A program made the translations under genes and the position numbers. From an uncultured Bacteroidales bacterium (lineage in GTDB: Bacteria; Bacteroidota; Bacteroidia; Bacteroidales; F082): a DNA stretch of 64,000 nt. The stretch lies in NCBI GenBank assembly GCA_900318085.1, contig ONJF01000016.1, forward strand, positions 1 through 64,000, written 5' to 3'. This document shows positions 1-6,977 of this stretch, piece by piece (position 1 is the stretch's first letter; the number at the start of each line of letters is the position of its first letter). The notes below the pieces were generated by a model. That model saw only the letters and a program-made list of their open reading frames with translations, was not told the origin of the DNA and ran no database searches.

Positions 1-924
1 ATCGACTCGCCCGACATCCCGCTGAACGTCAGCCGCTCGTTCCTGCAAAGCGACCAGAACGTGAAGAAAATCTCGACCTACATCACCAAGAAGGTGGCCG
101 AGAAGCTGGAAGAGCTCTTCAAGAAAGACCGCGAGGCCTACGAGAAGAACTGGGACGACATCCGCGTGTTCATCGAATACGGCATGATGAGCGACCCGAA
201 GTTCTACGAGCGTGCCGAGAAGTTCTTCCTCTTCAAGGACACTGACGACAAGTACTACACCATCGAGGAATACAAGGCTTTGATTAAGGAAAACCAGACC
301 GACAAGAACAAAGCCCTCGTCTATCTGTATGCTACCGACAAGGACGACCAATACACCAACATCGAGAACGCCAAGGCCAAAGGTTACAACGTCTTGATGA
401 TGGACGGCATCCTCGACCCGCATTTCATCAGTGCCTACGAGCAGAAGGAAGGCGAGAAAGGCGGCGACAACCGCGCGATGTTTGCCCGTGTGGACTCCAA
501 CACCATCGACAAACTCATCGTGAAGGACGACAAAGAAGCCGCCTCGGGCCTCGACGACAAGCAGAAGGAAACCGTGAAGGCCGCCTTCGAGAAGGTCATC
601 GACAAGGTGAAGTTCAATGTGGAGTTCAGCAACGAAGGTGCAGAAGCCGCGCCCGTGGAGGTCACCCAAAACGAGTGGATGCGCCGTATGAAGGAGATGG
701 AGCAGATGGGCGGCGGCCCGATGTCGTTCTACGGCTCGATGCCCGACAGCTACACGCTGATGCTCAACACGAACAGTCCCGTCATCACTGGCTTACTCGA
801 TAAAGACGAAGCCACACAGGAAGCCACGATTCGGCAGATTTACGACCTCGCACTGCTCTCGAAGAACTTGCTGAAGGGCAAGGATTTGAGCGAGTTTGTC
901 AAACGGAATCTTGAGAAGCTGTAA
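1..924 (+). CDS. htpG: Molecular chaperone HtpG (Hsp90), C-terminal part, 5' truncated by window edge
   Basis: The frame is open from the first base, so this is the C-terminal 307 residues of a longer protein of about 680 residues. It matches bacterial Hsp90: the middle/C-terminal region with DSPDIPLNVSRSFLQ, then IRVFIEYGMMSDPKF, a middle-domain YLYATDK segment and a dimerisation domain ending in LSEFVKRNLEKL. The N-terminal ATPase domain lies outside the window. HtpG is an ATP-dependent cytosolic chaperone. The segment rich in acidic and Lys residues (DKDDQYTN, VKDDKEAA) is typical of Bacteroidetes homologues. A strong terminator follows 20 bases after the stop. A second, degenerate copy of the last 17 codons lies 2.5 kb downstream. 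Confidence 0.95.
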   Translation: MDSPDIPLNVSRSFLQSDQNVKKISTYITKKVAEKLEELFKKDREAYEKNWDDIRVFIEYGMMSDPKFYERAEKFFLFKDTDDKYYTIEEYKALIKENQTDKNKALVYLYATDKDDQYTNIENAKAKGYNVLMMDGILDPHFISAYEQKEGEKGGDNRAMFARVDSNTIDKLIVKDDKEAASGLDDKQKETVKAAFEKVIDKVKFNVEFSNEGAEAAPVEVTQNEWMRRMKEMEQMGGGPMSFYGSMPDSYTLMLNTNSPVITGLLDKDEATQEATIRQIYDLALLSKNLLKGKDLSEFVKRNLEKL

Positions 925-943
925 ACCTCATTCTTACAAAAAG

Positions 944-985
944 AAATCCCCACACCGCCATTCGGTGATGCGGGGATTTTATTGT
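944..985 (+). terminator. Rho-independent terminator of htpG
   Basis: Stem AAATCCCC plus CACCG pairs with CGGTG plus CGGGGATTT around a short loop and is followed by a T-rich run. It lies 20 bases after the htpG stop codon. Confidence 0.85.
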
Positions 986-1000
986 TATTGTTGTCAAAAA

Positions 1001-1603
1001 TCATTTTACAGAATGAACGGGGCGTACACTAAAACCACCAAAGCGGCAGTCAACATCTATACAATCAATTGAGTCGAAATAGTAATACCATGCATTGTCT
1101 GGAGATTCGAGATCAAGCGAACGCGACCAATAACCACCATAACTTCCAATATCAAATAATTCATTATCCCAATGATACCCTGCTGCTGGTAAGAAAATAC
1201 TGTTTCCATTAGCCTCAAACAATTTACCTTCCACTCCATTTCTAATAGTCTTGGTAAATTTTGAATTAAGGAGAAGCTCTTCCCATTGCTCCTTTGTTGG
1301 TGTTTGCCATCCTTTACCCCAGTTGGCTGTGGCAGCATCATCAGAATCTTGTAAATTGGTCAGCAAATCAGTGCAGGTATTATTCCCATAATTCCTTTTA
1401 TTACAATATTTTGTCAACTTTTTGAAGTGACCATTGCAATACTTATAAGTATTCCAGTCATATAAGAATTTAGGATTTGTCTCTCCCCAAGCGAAATAAC
1501 TGCCAAATTCTTCCGAATTGACAGCCCCTACATTGCAAGTCGCCCAAAGTGTGCCGCTTGGCAAACCAAGGTCAACAAATTCATGCCCTTGATAGATGTT
1601 CAT
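1001..1603 (-). CDS. SUMP-like domain protein lacking an export signal
   Basis: A 200-residue protein made almost entirely of a Bacteroidetes domain that opens GHEFVDLGLPSGTLWATCNV and contains YFAWGET, GWQTPTKEQWEELL and NSIFLPAAGY, ending with FSVRPVHSVK. It appears related to the Fibrobacter succinogenes major paralogous (FISUMP/DUF1566-like) families; function unknown. The open frame continues upstream to 1888 but there it lies antisense to the antitoxin gene. The ATG at 1603 is preferred because the promoter-like TTTCTTTG lies 29 bases upstream, the same spacing as in the paralogue at 2499-3380. Both this protein and the paralogue at 4945-5655 start MNI, but this one lacks the lipoprotein signal and linker, so it is either cytoplasmic or a truncated form. 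Confidence 0.75.
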   Translation of the reverse strand: MNIYQGHEFVDLGLPSGTLWATCNVGAVNSEEFGSYFAWGETNPKFLYDWNTYKYCNGHFKKLTKYCNKRNYGNNTCTDLLTNLQDSDDAATANWGKGWQTPTKEQWEELLLNSKFTKTIRNGVEGKLFEANGNSIFLPAAGYHWDNELFDIGSYGGYWSRSLDLESPDNAWYYYFDSIDCIDVDCRFGGFSVRPVHSVK

Positions 1604-1619
1604 TCCATTCTGTTTTAGT

Positions 1620-1647
1620 TGTTTGACATTGCAAAGAAACAAAAAAA
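1620..1647 (-). promoter_or_regulatory. Shared promoter of the SUMP-like genes, copy 1
   Basis: The minus strand reads TTTGTTTCTTTGCAATGTCA; the -7-like core TTTCTTTG is at 1632-1639. Nearly identical blocks stand before the genes starting at 3380 and 5655. Confidence 0.6.
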
Positions 1648-1690
1648 GCGTGATTTGGCAAGGTTGAAATGCGAATTTGCGGAAAATGAT

Positions 1691-1698
1691 TATTTTTG
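1691..1698 (+). promoter_or_regulatory. -7 promoter element of the PIN toxin-antitoxin pair
   Basis: TATTTTTG matches the Bacteroidetes TAnnTTTG consensus and lies 20 bases before the antitoxin ATG, back to back with the minus-strand SUMP-gene promoter. Confidence 0.65.
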
Positions 1699-1718
1699 CA
1701 GGTGAAAAAAGAAGGAAT

Positions 1719-1934
1719 ATGGAAAGCACAACAATAAACACAGACAGCATCATCCAAAGAATCACTATTTTGGTGACCCAACTTGCCACTAACCAGCAAC
1801 AGGAATTGGAAAAGCAATTGAAACTGATGCTTTTATGGGAGGAAGCACGGCGTTTAGACGGCTCTGTGGAGAAGAACAACATCACCATGAAAGAGATTGT
1901 CGAAGAGGTTAAGAAAGTGAGGAATGGACAATAA
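1719..1934 (+). CDS. Small putative antitoxin of a PIN toxin pair
   Basis: A 71-residue charged protein starting MESTTINTDSI, with a helical Gln/Leu-rich centre (QLATNQQQELEKQLKLML) and a basic/acidic tail (MKEIVEEVKKVRNGQ). The ATG at 1719 is preceded by a GAAGGA ribosome-binding site and by a TATTTTTG promoter; an earlier in-frame ATG at 1677 would lie upstream of that promoter. It overlaps the PIN-domain gene by 11 bases, which is the usual layout for an antitoxin translated ahead of its toxin. No DNA-binding fold is obvious by eye. The assignment rests on size and position; it may both neutralise the toxin and repress the operon. Confidence 0.65.
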   Translation: MESTTINTDSIIQRITILVTQLATNQQQELEKQLKLMLLWEEARRLDGSVEKNNITMKEIVEEVKKVRNGQ

Positions 1935-2331
1935 GACAGTCTTCGATGTCAACATTTGGATTTCCTATTTCTTGAAAGGAAAGTTTACCGAACTTGTTGA
2001 TATGATTGCCAATTATAATGTTGAGTTCTTTAGGGCTAAAGAACTGACAAAAGAGTTGTTATCGGTCATCAGCCGTGAAAAATTCAAGAAACACTTACAT
2101 TTGCCTTTACAATCCTATATCTCGTTTTACGAGAAAATCTGCACGTTCCTAACCATACAAAAAGAGTTTTCAGGCTGCCGAGACCCAAAAGACAATTATC
2201 TGTTTGATTTGGCATTCCAATCCAATTCAAAATATCTTGTCTCTGGCGACCGTGATGTCAGAGAGACAGAAATTGACAAGCCCTTGAATGCGGTTTCATT
2301 GAGGACATTCAAAGAAATGATTGCAGAATAA
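1924..2331 (+). CDS. PIN-domain ribonuclease toxin
   Basis: A 135-residue protein with the PIN fold pattern: VFDVNIWISYFL at the N-terminus (Asp8), an acidic residue in helix LTKELLSVIS (Glu44), CRDPKDNYLFDLA (Asp90) and YLVSGDRDV (Asp109). These four acidic residues form the metal-binding site that cuts RNA in this family. It resembles the group of PIN proteins annotated as putative toxin-antitoxin toxins. It overlaps the preceding small gene by 11 bases, so the two are probably translationally coupled. All catalytic acids are present, so it is predicted to be active. Target RNA cannot be read from the sequence. Confidence 0.85.
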   Translation: MDNKTVFDVNIWISYFLKGKFTELVDMIANYNVEFFRAKELTKELLSVISREKFKKHLHLPLQSYISFYEKICTFLTIQKEFSGCRDPKDNYLFDLAFQSNSKYLVSGDRDVRETEIDKPLNAVSLRTFKEMIAE

Positions 2332-2335
2332 TTTG

Positions 2336-2520
2336 GATTATGGCATCACCCGACACATAATATTCTCCAACTGCCCCCACATCAACCCTTCGTTGCTTTG
2401 GGAGTACGACATGAGCACCTTTGATTGGCAGCGGTCTAAAGCCCTGGTCGCACAAAAAGTAGTTGAATTATGCTGACCAGAGGATTTCTACGATGCTTTC
2501 ATTGAGCATCTTGAACCAAA
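2336..2520 (+). pseudogene. Degraded DUF6922-like fragment
   Basis: Read in frame from 2336, the translation contains NPSLLWEYDMSTFDWQ followed by an ALVAQKVVELC segment, then an in-frame TGA at 2474-2476 and PEDFYDAFIEHL. The LLW-DMS-FDW-KVVE-DFYD spacing is that of the short DUF6922 proteins common in Bacteroidetes near toxin-antitoxin genes. No start codon is visible close to the PIN stop codon, and the frame then runs into the 3' end of the minus-strand gene at 2499. It is most likely a decayed gene. Confidence 0.45.
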
Positions 2521-3380
2521 CGGACAAAACTCTTGTTGTGTCTATGATCACATACTCCGACAAAAATATTTCCAGCCGCATCCGTCACATCATACGCATG
2601 ACCTATTCCGTGTTCGTCATCCTTGTCGTAATAACTCGAAGACCAATATGAGCCTGCACGATAATACGCAGGCAGAAACACCAAACCACATTGGTAATGC
2701 AAAGCGTGCCAATCACTTTCAGAGATGACGTTGGTATCGAGCGTACCAAGGACCTGTTTTTTATTTATTTGAGTGAACAGATAAACAGATGAATCCCAAT
2801 CGTCGGGGAAAAGGACGATGCCCAAAACGCCATTCACCACGGCATGGGCAAAACGTGCCCCCGACGAAGTGGTTCGTTTGTCAAAAACATATTCCCATTC
2901 GTCCTTGGTCAACGTCCTCCACTGACTTGCCTGATTGCCACCATTCCTAATAGGATTGCAGCCCCAATCGGCCTGACCAGTATGGTCATATAAATTGGCA
3001 ACCGAATCGCCGTATGCAAAATAATCGAAATCATTCTCACTATTCGACCAAGGTTGATAACACACCGCACCATGATTGACACCACTCGTGCCCCAAGCAA
3101 AAGCATCAATCCATCCATCATAGCTTTCATCAATCTCGACATAGTCATTCCTGTCTACAAAATCGTATTGATTCCATGCGAATTGCCACGTGTTGGACGA
3201 AGGCTGATATTGCAAGTTACCTTGCGAAAAGTACACTTGCTTGTTTTCGCTTACGGAATACAAACCGTCAACAGCCCCCTCTGGAGCTTGTTTTTGAGGT
3301 TCCACAGGCTGCTTGCCACACCCCACCACAAAAACCATCATCAGCATTATGGCTGCTGTTGCCTTCAAAGTCCTGTTCAT
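2499..3380 (-). CDS. SUMP-like lipoprotein, QGNLQYQ subtype
   Basis: A 293-residue lipoprotein: the signal segment TLKATAAIMLMMVFVVGC ends in a lipobox Cys, followed by the linker GKQPVEPQKQAPEG. The exported part has KQVYFSQGNLQYQPSSNTWQF, YDGWIDAFAWGTSG, WGCNPIRNGG, WRTLTKDEWEYV, GLVFLPAYY and a closing FVRLVQ. The same domain forms the ectodomain of the kinase at 17308-19614. The ATG at 3380 is 29 bases from the shared TTTCTTTG promoter; the open frame upstream of it carries no conserved sequence. Probably displayed on a membrane surface; ligand unknown. Confidence 0.8.
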   Translation of the reverse strand: MNRTLKATAAIMLMMVFVVGCGKQPVEPQKQAPEGAVDGLYSVSENKQVYFSQGNLQYQPSSNTWQFAWNQYDFVDRNDYVEIDESYDGWIDAFAWGTSGVNHGAVCYQPWSNSENDFDYFAYGDSVANLYDHTGQADWGCNPIRNGGNQASQWRTLTKDEWEYVFDKRTTSSGARFAHAVVNGVLGIVLFPDDWDSSVYLFTQINKKQVLGTLDTNVISESDWHALHYQCGLVFLPAYYRAGSYWSSSYYDKDDEHGIGHAYDVTDAAGNIFVGVCDHRHNKSFVRLVQDAQ

Positions 3381-3398
3381 ATTGATTGAATTTTGTTG

Positions 3399-3424
3399 TT
3401 TGACATTGCAAAGAAACAAAAAAA
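3399..3424 (-). promoter_or_regulatory. Shared promoter of the SUMP-like genes, copy 2
   Basis: Same block as at 1620-1647, with the -7-like core at 3409-3416, 29 bases before the start at 3380. Confidence 0.6.
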
Positions 3425-3459
3425 TTCCATCACTTGTCATTCCGAGGCAAAAATGGAAT

Positions 3460-3513
3460 CTTAAAGGCAAGGATTTGAGCTAGTTTGTGAAGAGGAATAT
3501 GGAGAAGTTGTGA
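3460..3513 (+). pseudogene. Second, degraded copy of the htpG 3' end
   Basis: This 54-base stretch aligns without gaps to the last 54 bases of htpG (871-924), 44 of 54 bases identical by my count. It translates as LKGKDLS, a TAG stop in place of Glu, then FVKRNMEKL and TGA. Most differences are silent or conservative, so it derives from a diverged but once functional htpG rather than from a recent copy of the neighbour. A hairpin terminator follows. Confidence 0.8.
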
Positions 3514-3544
3514 CTCGACTTTGACTTCTGACAAGGACCATTAC

Positions 3545-3585
3545 CATGACCGCTTTGACGATTGTTGAGGCGGTCATGTTGTTTT
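3545..3585 (+). terminator. Hairpin terminator after the htpG remnant
   Basis: CATGACCGC pairs with GCGGTCATG across a 16-base loop and is followed by TTGTTTT. It stands after the remnant stop as the other terminator stands after the live htpG. Confidence 0.65.
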
Positions 3586-3600
3586 GAATGAAGCAAACAA

Positions 3601-3716
3601 TTAGTATTTTCAAATACTATTATTATTACAAAATTAGTATTTTCAAACATTATTATTTTATCAAATTTAGTGTTTTTAAACATTATTTTTTACAAAATAC
3701 TTGTGTTTCGAAATAT
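3601..3716 (+). repeat. Four-unit AT-rich operator-like repeat array upstream of the AAA ATPase
   Basis: Units begin at 3601, 3634, 3667 and about 3698, spaced 31-33 bases. Each carries a motif such as AGTATTTTCAAATACT: the first is a perfect 7-base inverted repeat around two bases, the third (AGTGTTTTTAAACATT) is nearly so, and the others are half-sites. The array ends just before the TATCTTTG promoter of the ATPase gene. The spacing of about three DNA turns and the symmetry suggest cooperative binding of a dimeric regulator. Confidence 0.6.
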
Positions 3717-3722
3717 TATTTG

Positions 3723-3730
3723 TATCTTTG
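3723..3730 (+). promoter_or_regulatory. -7 promoter element of the AAA ATPase gene
   Basis: TATCTTTG, a consensus Bacteroidetes -7 box, 26 bases before the start codon and directly after the operator-like array. Confidence 0.75.
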
Positions 3731-3748
3731 CCGCAAAATATAACAACC

Positions 3749-4951
3749 ATGAACTCAATTGAATATCTGCAAAAGGTCTTGGACAGGAAGCTGCAAGCCA
3801 CCTCCACCGACTTCAAACGATACCTATTCGGGAAAATCGACTGGAGGGATCGACTTATCGGCATCAAAGGACCGAAAGGCACAGGCAAGTCCACGCTGAT
3901 GCTCCAGCACATTAAGGAAGCTTTCCCCGACACTTCGGAGGTGCTATATGCCTCGTTGGACGACCTCTGGTTTGCGACACACGCTTTTGCGGATGTCGTG
4001 GAGGACTATTATGCCTACGGTGGCCGGTATCTTTTTCTTGACGAGATTCATTATTTGGATTCATGGCAGACCGTCCTGAAAAACCTCAACGACAACTACC
4101 CCGGGCTTTATGTCGCCTACACGGGCTCGTCAATGCTCAAGATGGAGAAAGGCAAAGGCGACCTTTCAAGAAGGCTGATGGAATACACCCTGACTGGACT
4201 CTCGTTCCGCGAGTACCTGAAGTTTGAAGGCATCAAGGACATCCCCGTCATCGAGTTGAAGGACTTGCTGAAAAAGCACAAGAGCATCGCCATGGAAATC
4301 ATCAGCGACGGCTTCAAGGTGTTGCCTGCTTTCGTCCAATATCTGAAGATAGGGTATTATCCTTTCTACAAAGACATTTACGGCGGGTATGCCAACCGCT
4401 TGCAGAATGTGGTCAACCACATCCTGGAGAACGATTACGCAGTAATTGAGAATGTGGAGCAATCCACCATCAAGAAAGCCAAGAAGATGTTCATGATTTT
4501 GGCCGAGCAGGTGCCGCAGAAGCCCAACATGTCGGAGCTTTACCGCGAGTTGGACACCGACCGCAACCAAGGGTTGAAGATGCTCTATACCTTGGAAAAG
4601 GCTGGGCTGCTCTCTTTGCTCACCGACACGCCCAGAAAACTGTCGGACCTGTCGCGCCCCGAAAAGATTTACCTCAACAACACCAACCTCATGAATGCGT
4701 TCACCATGCAGCCCAACATCGGCACAATGCGTGAGTTGTTCTTCTTCAACCAGTTGAGCCAATCGCATCAGGTGACCTATCCGCCCAAGGGTGATTTCCT
4801 TGTGGACGGGAAATACCTCTTTGAAGTGGGCGGGCGCAAGAAAAGCTTCGACCAAATCAAGGACATCCCCAATAGCTATTTGGCCATCGACGAAACCGAG
4901 GTGGGCTTTGGAAACAAAATCCCGCTTTGGATGTTCGGTTTGCTTTACTGA
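3749..4951 (+). CDS. AAA-family ATP-binding protein with C-terminal DUF4143-like region
   Basis: A 400-residue protein. Walker A is GPKGTGKST (about residues 44-52), Walker B is YLFLDEIHYLD (about 99-109), and a sensor-like YVAYTGSS follows. The C-terminal half (LYRELDTDRNQGLKMLYTLE, then IYLNNTNLMNAF and FLVDGKYLFEVGG) matches the winged-helix plus nuclease-like region of Bacteroidetes AAA/DUF4143 ATPases. Their role is poorly known, and they occur in many copies near mobile and toxin-antitoxin genes. The ATG at 3749 follows the promoter; codons upstream of it lie within the promoter. The stop codon region overlaps the convergent SUMP-like lipoprotein gene by 7 bases. Confidence 0.85.
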   Translation: MNSIEYLQKVLDRKLQATSTDFKRYLFGKIDWRDRLIGIKGPKGTGKSTLMLQHIKEAFPDTSEVLYASLDDLWFATHAFADVVEDYYAYGGRYLFLDEIHYLDSWQTVLKNLNDNYPGLYVAYTGSSMLKMEKGKGDLSRRLMEYTLTGLSFREYLKFEGIKDIPVIELKDLLKKHKSIAMEIISDGFKVLPAFVQYLKIGYYPFYKDIYGGYANRLQNVVNHILENDYAVIENVEQSTIKKAKKMFMILAEQVPQKPNMSELYRELDTDRNQGLKMLYTLEKAGLLSLLTDTPRKLSDLSRPEKIYLNNTNLMNAFTMQPNIGTMRELFFFNQLSQSHQVTYPPKGDFLVDGKYLFEVGGRKKSFDQIKDIPNSYLAIDETEVGFGNKIPLWMFGLLY

Positions 4952-5655
4952 CGGCAGCACACCGCCCGCACCGTTTGCCCCCGGTTGCGGTCGCTGCTGC
5001 CGCAAAGGTGGCTGCTGTCGCAATTGAAGTGGAACCCCCATGCGCGGTACGGAAACTCCTTGTTGAGCGAGGCCGACCAGTAAAGGCCGAGGTCGGCGTT
5101 GAAGGCATCGTCCCACCAGTAACCGGCAGCAGGCAAAAAGATGCTGTTGCCGTTCGAGGCAGTGCAGCGCCATCCTTTCACATCATTCAGCGTGGTCCAC
5201 ACGCCAGTCGTATTCAAGAACAGTTCCTCCCATTCCCCAATGGTGGGCATGCGCCAGCCCTCGCCCCAACAAACCCGAGCCACATCATCATCAGGCTCCA
5301 TGATCGTCAGGTTGTCGACTAATCCGTTGAGTCCATAGGCCGAGTCGGTGCAGTATTTGTTCAACTCATAACGCTCATGGATGAAACGGCCATATTGATA
5401 GCTTTTCCAATCATAGAGCTCCTTGGGCTCGGTCTCGCCCCATGCAAAGTAATCGCCAAATTCCTCAACCGTGTCAGCTCCAATGTTGCAGGTGGCCCAT
5501 AAAGTGCCACTCGGCAGCCCAAGGTCGACATATTCGTGCCCGTTGAGTTCATTTCCCTGGTCGTTGCCATGATTCGGCCCGTCAGGTTTGTTGCAACCGG
5601 CAGCAAAAACCATCATCAGTATGACGGTCAACATGTTCTTCAAGCTTATGTTCAT
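4945..5655 (-). CDS. SUMP-like lipoprotein, VDLGLPSG subtype
   Basis: A 236-residue lipoprotein: MNISLKNMLTVILMMVFAAGC is a lipoprotein signal with the acylated Cys at residue 21, followed by a Gly/Asn linker and the domain GHEYVDLGLPSGTLWATCNI, YFAWGETEPKELYDW, GWRMPTIGEWEELF, NSIFLPAAGYWW and a closing QTVRAVCCRQ. It is the export-competent counterpart of the signal-less protein at 1001-1603. An ATG 27 bases from the shared promoter core supports the start. Its 3' end overlaps the convergent ATPase gene. Function unknown; likely surface or periplasmic. Confidence 0.8.
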   Translation of the reverse strand: MNISLKNMLTVILMMVFAAGCNKPDGPNHGNDQGNELNGHEYVDLGLPSGTLWATCNIGADTVEEFGDYFAWGETEPKELYDWKSYQYGRFIHERYELNKYCTDSAYGLNGLVDNLTIMEPDDDVARVCWGEGWRMPTIGEWEELFLNTTGVWTTLNDVKGWRCTASNGNSIFLPAAGYWWDDAFNADLGLYWSASLNKEFPYRAWGFHFNCDSSHLCGSSDRNRGQTVRAVCCRQ

Positions 5656-5673
5656 GCCTATCCTTCTTCCGTA

Positions 5674-5697
5674 AGACACTGCAAAGAAACAAAAAAT
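5674..5697 (-). promoter_or_regulatory. Shared promoter of the SUMP-like genes, copy 3
   Basis: TTTGTTTCTTTGCA with its -7-like core at 5682-5689, matching copies at 1620-1647 and 3399-3424. Confidence 0.6.
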
Positions 5698-5740
5698 CGT
5701 CTCATAAGCGACTAATGCATGAAAAATTACGGAAATTGTC

Positions 5741-5748
5741 TATTTTTG
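5741..5748 (+). promoter_or_regulatory. -7 promoter element of the TPM gene pair
   Basis: TATTTTTG, 19 bases before the ATG at 5767. Confidence 0.7.
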
Positions 5749-5766
5749 CGGTCAAAAGAATACATC

Positions 5767-6210
5767 ATGTCCAATGCCATCACCATATTGAACCGAGAGG
5801 AGGACCGCCGCGTCGTGGAGGCCATCAAACAGGCCGAATTGAACACCTCGGGAGAGATCAAGGTACACATTGAGAACCGCTGTAAGGGCGATGTGGAGGA
5901 ACGCAGCCTCGTCGTCTTCGACAAACTGAATCTCAACGAGACCCGACTGCACAACGGCGTGCTCATCTATCTGGCCGTCAAGGACCGCAAATTCGCCATC
6001 CTCGGCGACAAAGGCATCAACGATGTGGTGGAAGAAGGCTTTTGGAATGATGTGAAAGACCTGATGTTGAGCCACTTCAAGGAGGGACACTTTGCCGAAG
6101 GCCTCGAGCAAGGCATACAACGCTGCGGCGAGAAACTCAAGGCCTATTTCCCCTACCAGTCTGACGACATCAACGAAATCCCCGATGACATCTCCTATGA
6201 AAACAACTGA
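5767..6210 (+). CDS. TPM-domain protein, soluble short form
   Basis: A 147-residue protein with the TPM fold (named after TLP18.3, Psb32 and MOLO-1): early EIKVHIENRC, then GVLIYLAVKDRKFAILGDKGI, WNDVKDLMLSHFKEGHFAEGL and a Cys/Gly tail. No signal peptide or membrane segment is present, which distinguishes it from its partner. The gene for the membrane-bound TPM protein starts before this one stops (14-base overlap), so the pair is one transcription and translation unit. Bacteroidetes often carry such pairs next to a LemA gene; no LemA gene is seen here. TPM proteins have been linked to phosphatase activity and membrane-complex assembly, but the role here is not known. Confidence 0.85.
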   Translation: MSNAITILNREEDRRVVEAIKQAELNTSGEIKVHIENRCKGDVEERSLVVFDKLNLNETRLHNGVLIYLAVKDRKFAILGDKGINDVVEEGFWNDVKDLMLSHFKEGHFAEGLEQGIQRCGEKLKAYFPYQSDDINEIPDDISYENN

Positions 6211-6967
6211 AAAATATAGACTTACGCTGTTCCTCGGCATCCTCATCGCGCTGCTTTGCTTCGGTACGACGCTGAAAGCCCAATTACCGAGCCCACCCTA
6301 CCCGCCTCGTCTGGTGAACGACTACACAGGCACCTTGACGGCATCGCAAATCAACACGCTTGAGCGGAAACTGGTGGCCTATAACGACAGCACCTCGACC
6401 CAAATCCTCGTCCTGCTCGTCGACGACCTGCAAGGCTACTCCATTGAAAAATACGCCACTGAAATCGGCCACAGCTGGGGCGTGGGGCAGAAAGAAAAAG
6501 GCAATGGTGCCGTCATCCTCGTCAAGCCCAAAAAGGGCAGCGAGAAAGGACAAGTCAACATCAGCCCTGGCTACGGCATGGAACAATATGTCACCGATGC
6601 TACGGCCAAGAACATCATCGAAAGGGAGATGATTCCCGAATTCAAGGAGGGTGACTACTATGGTGGCATCGACAAGGCCGTCGACATCATCATGGACCTT
6701 TGCTCGGGCAAGTTCACCCAAGACGAGTACAACGACGGCGACGGCTTCCCCCTCTGGATGATCGTTCTCTTCATCATCGCCATTGTAATCATCTTCTCCA
6801 AGTTCTCCGGTGGCAGTGGCCAAAACTACTCGGGTGGTGGATCACGCACCATCTGGATTCCCATGGGTGGTGGTTACGGAGGCGGTAGCTTCGGCGGTGG
6901 CGGTGGAGGCTTCGGCGGCTTCGGTGGAGGCGGCTTCGGCGGCGGCGGAGCGAGCGGAAGCTGGTAA
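6197..6967 (+). CDS. TPM-domain membrane protein with Gly-rich tail
   Basis: A 256-residue protein: signal peptide with core LFLGILIALLCFGTTLKAQ, TPM domain from about residue 30 (PPRLVNDYTGTLTASQINTLE, ILVLLVDDLQGYSIEKYA, GNGAVILVKP, GYGMEQYVTDA), a transmembrane helix FPLWMIVLFIIAIVIIF near residue 190, then a long Gly/Ser/Phe-rich tail ending ASGSW. This is the YgcG-like architecture. The ATG at 6197 lies inside the 3' end of the first TPM gene; upstream in-frame codons belong to that gene in another frame. Probably inner-membrane anchored with the TPM domain outside the cytoplasm. Confidence 0.88.
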   Translation: MKTTEKYRLTLFLGILIALLCFGTTLKAQLPSPPYPPRLVNDYTGTLTASQINTLERKLVAYNDSTSTQILVLLVDDLQGYSIEKYATEIGHSWGVGQKEKGNGAVILVKPKKGSEKGQVNISPGYGMEQYVTDATAKNIIEREMIPEFKEGDYYGGIDKAVDIIMDLCSGKFTQDEYNDGDGFPLWMIVLFIIAIVIIFSKFSGGSGQNYSGGGSRTIWIPMGGGYGGGSFGGGGGGFGGFGGGGFGGGGASGSW

Positions 6968-6977
6968 ACTGCAATTA

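Noticed and set aside
1604-1888. N-terminal extension of the SUMP-like protein at 1001
   Set aside because: It would run antisense through the antitoxin gene and across the shared promoter, and has no conserved residues.
2463-2651. Small plus-strand frame at the DUF6922 remnant
   Set aside because: Different frame from the recognisable remnant and antisense to the SUMP-like lipoprotein.
3601-3716. Possible CRISPR array
   Set aside because: Units of 31-33 bases repeat with no unique spacers and diverge from each other; the pattern fits operators before a promoter, and no cas gene is near.
4166-5173. Minus-strand open frame of 335 codons
   Set aside because: Antisense to the AAA ATPase and overlapping a real lipoprotein gene; low-complexity composition.
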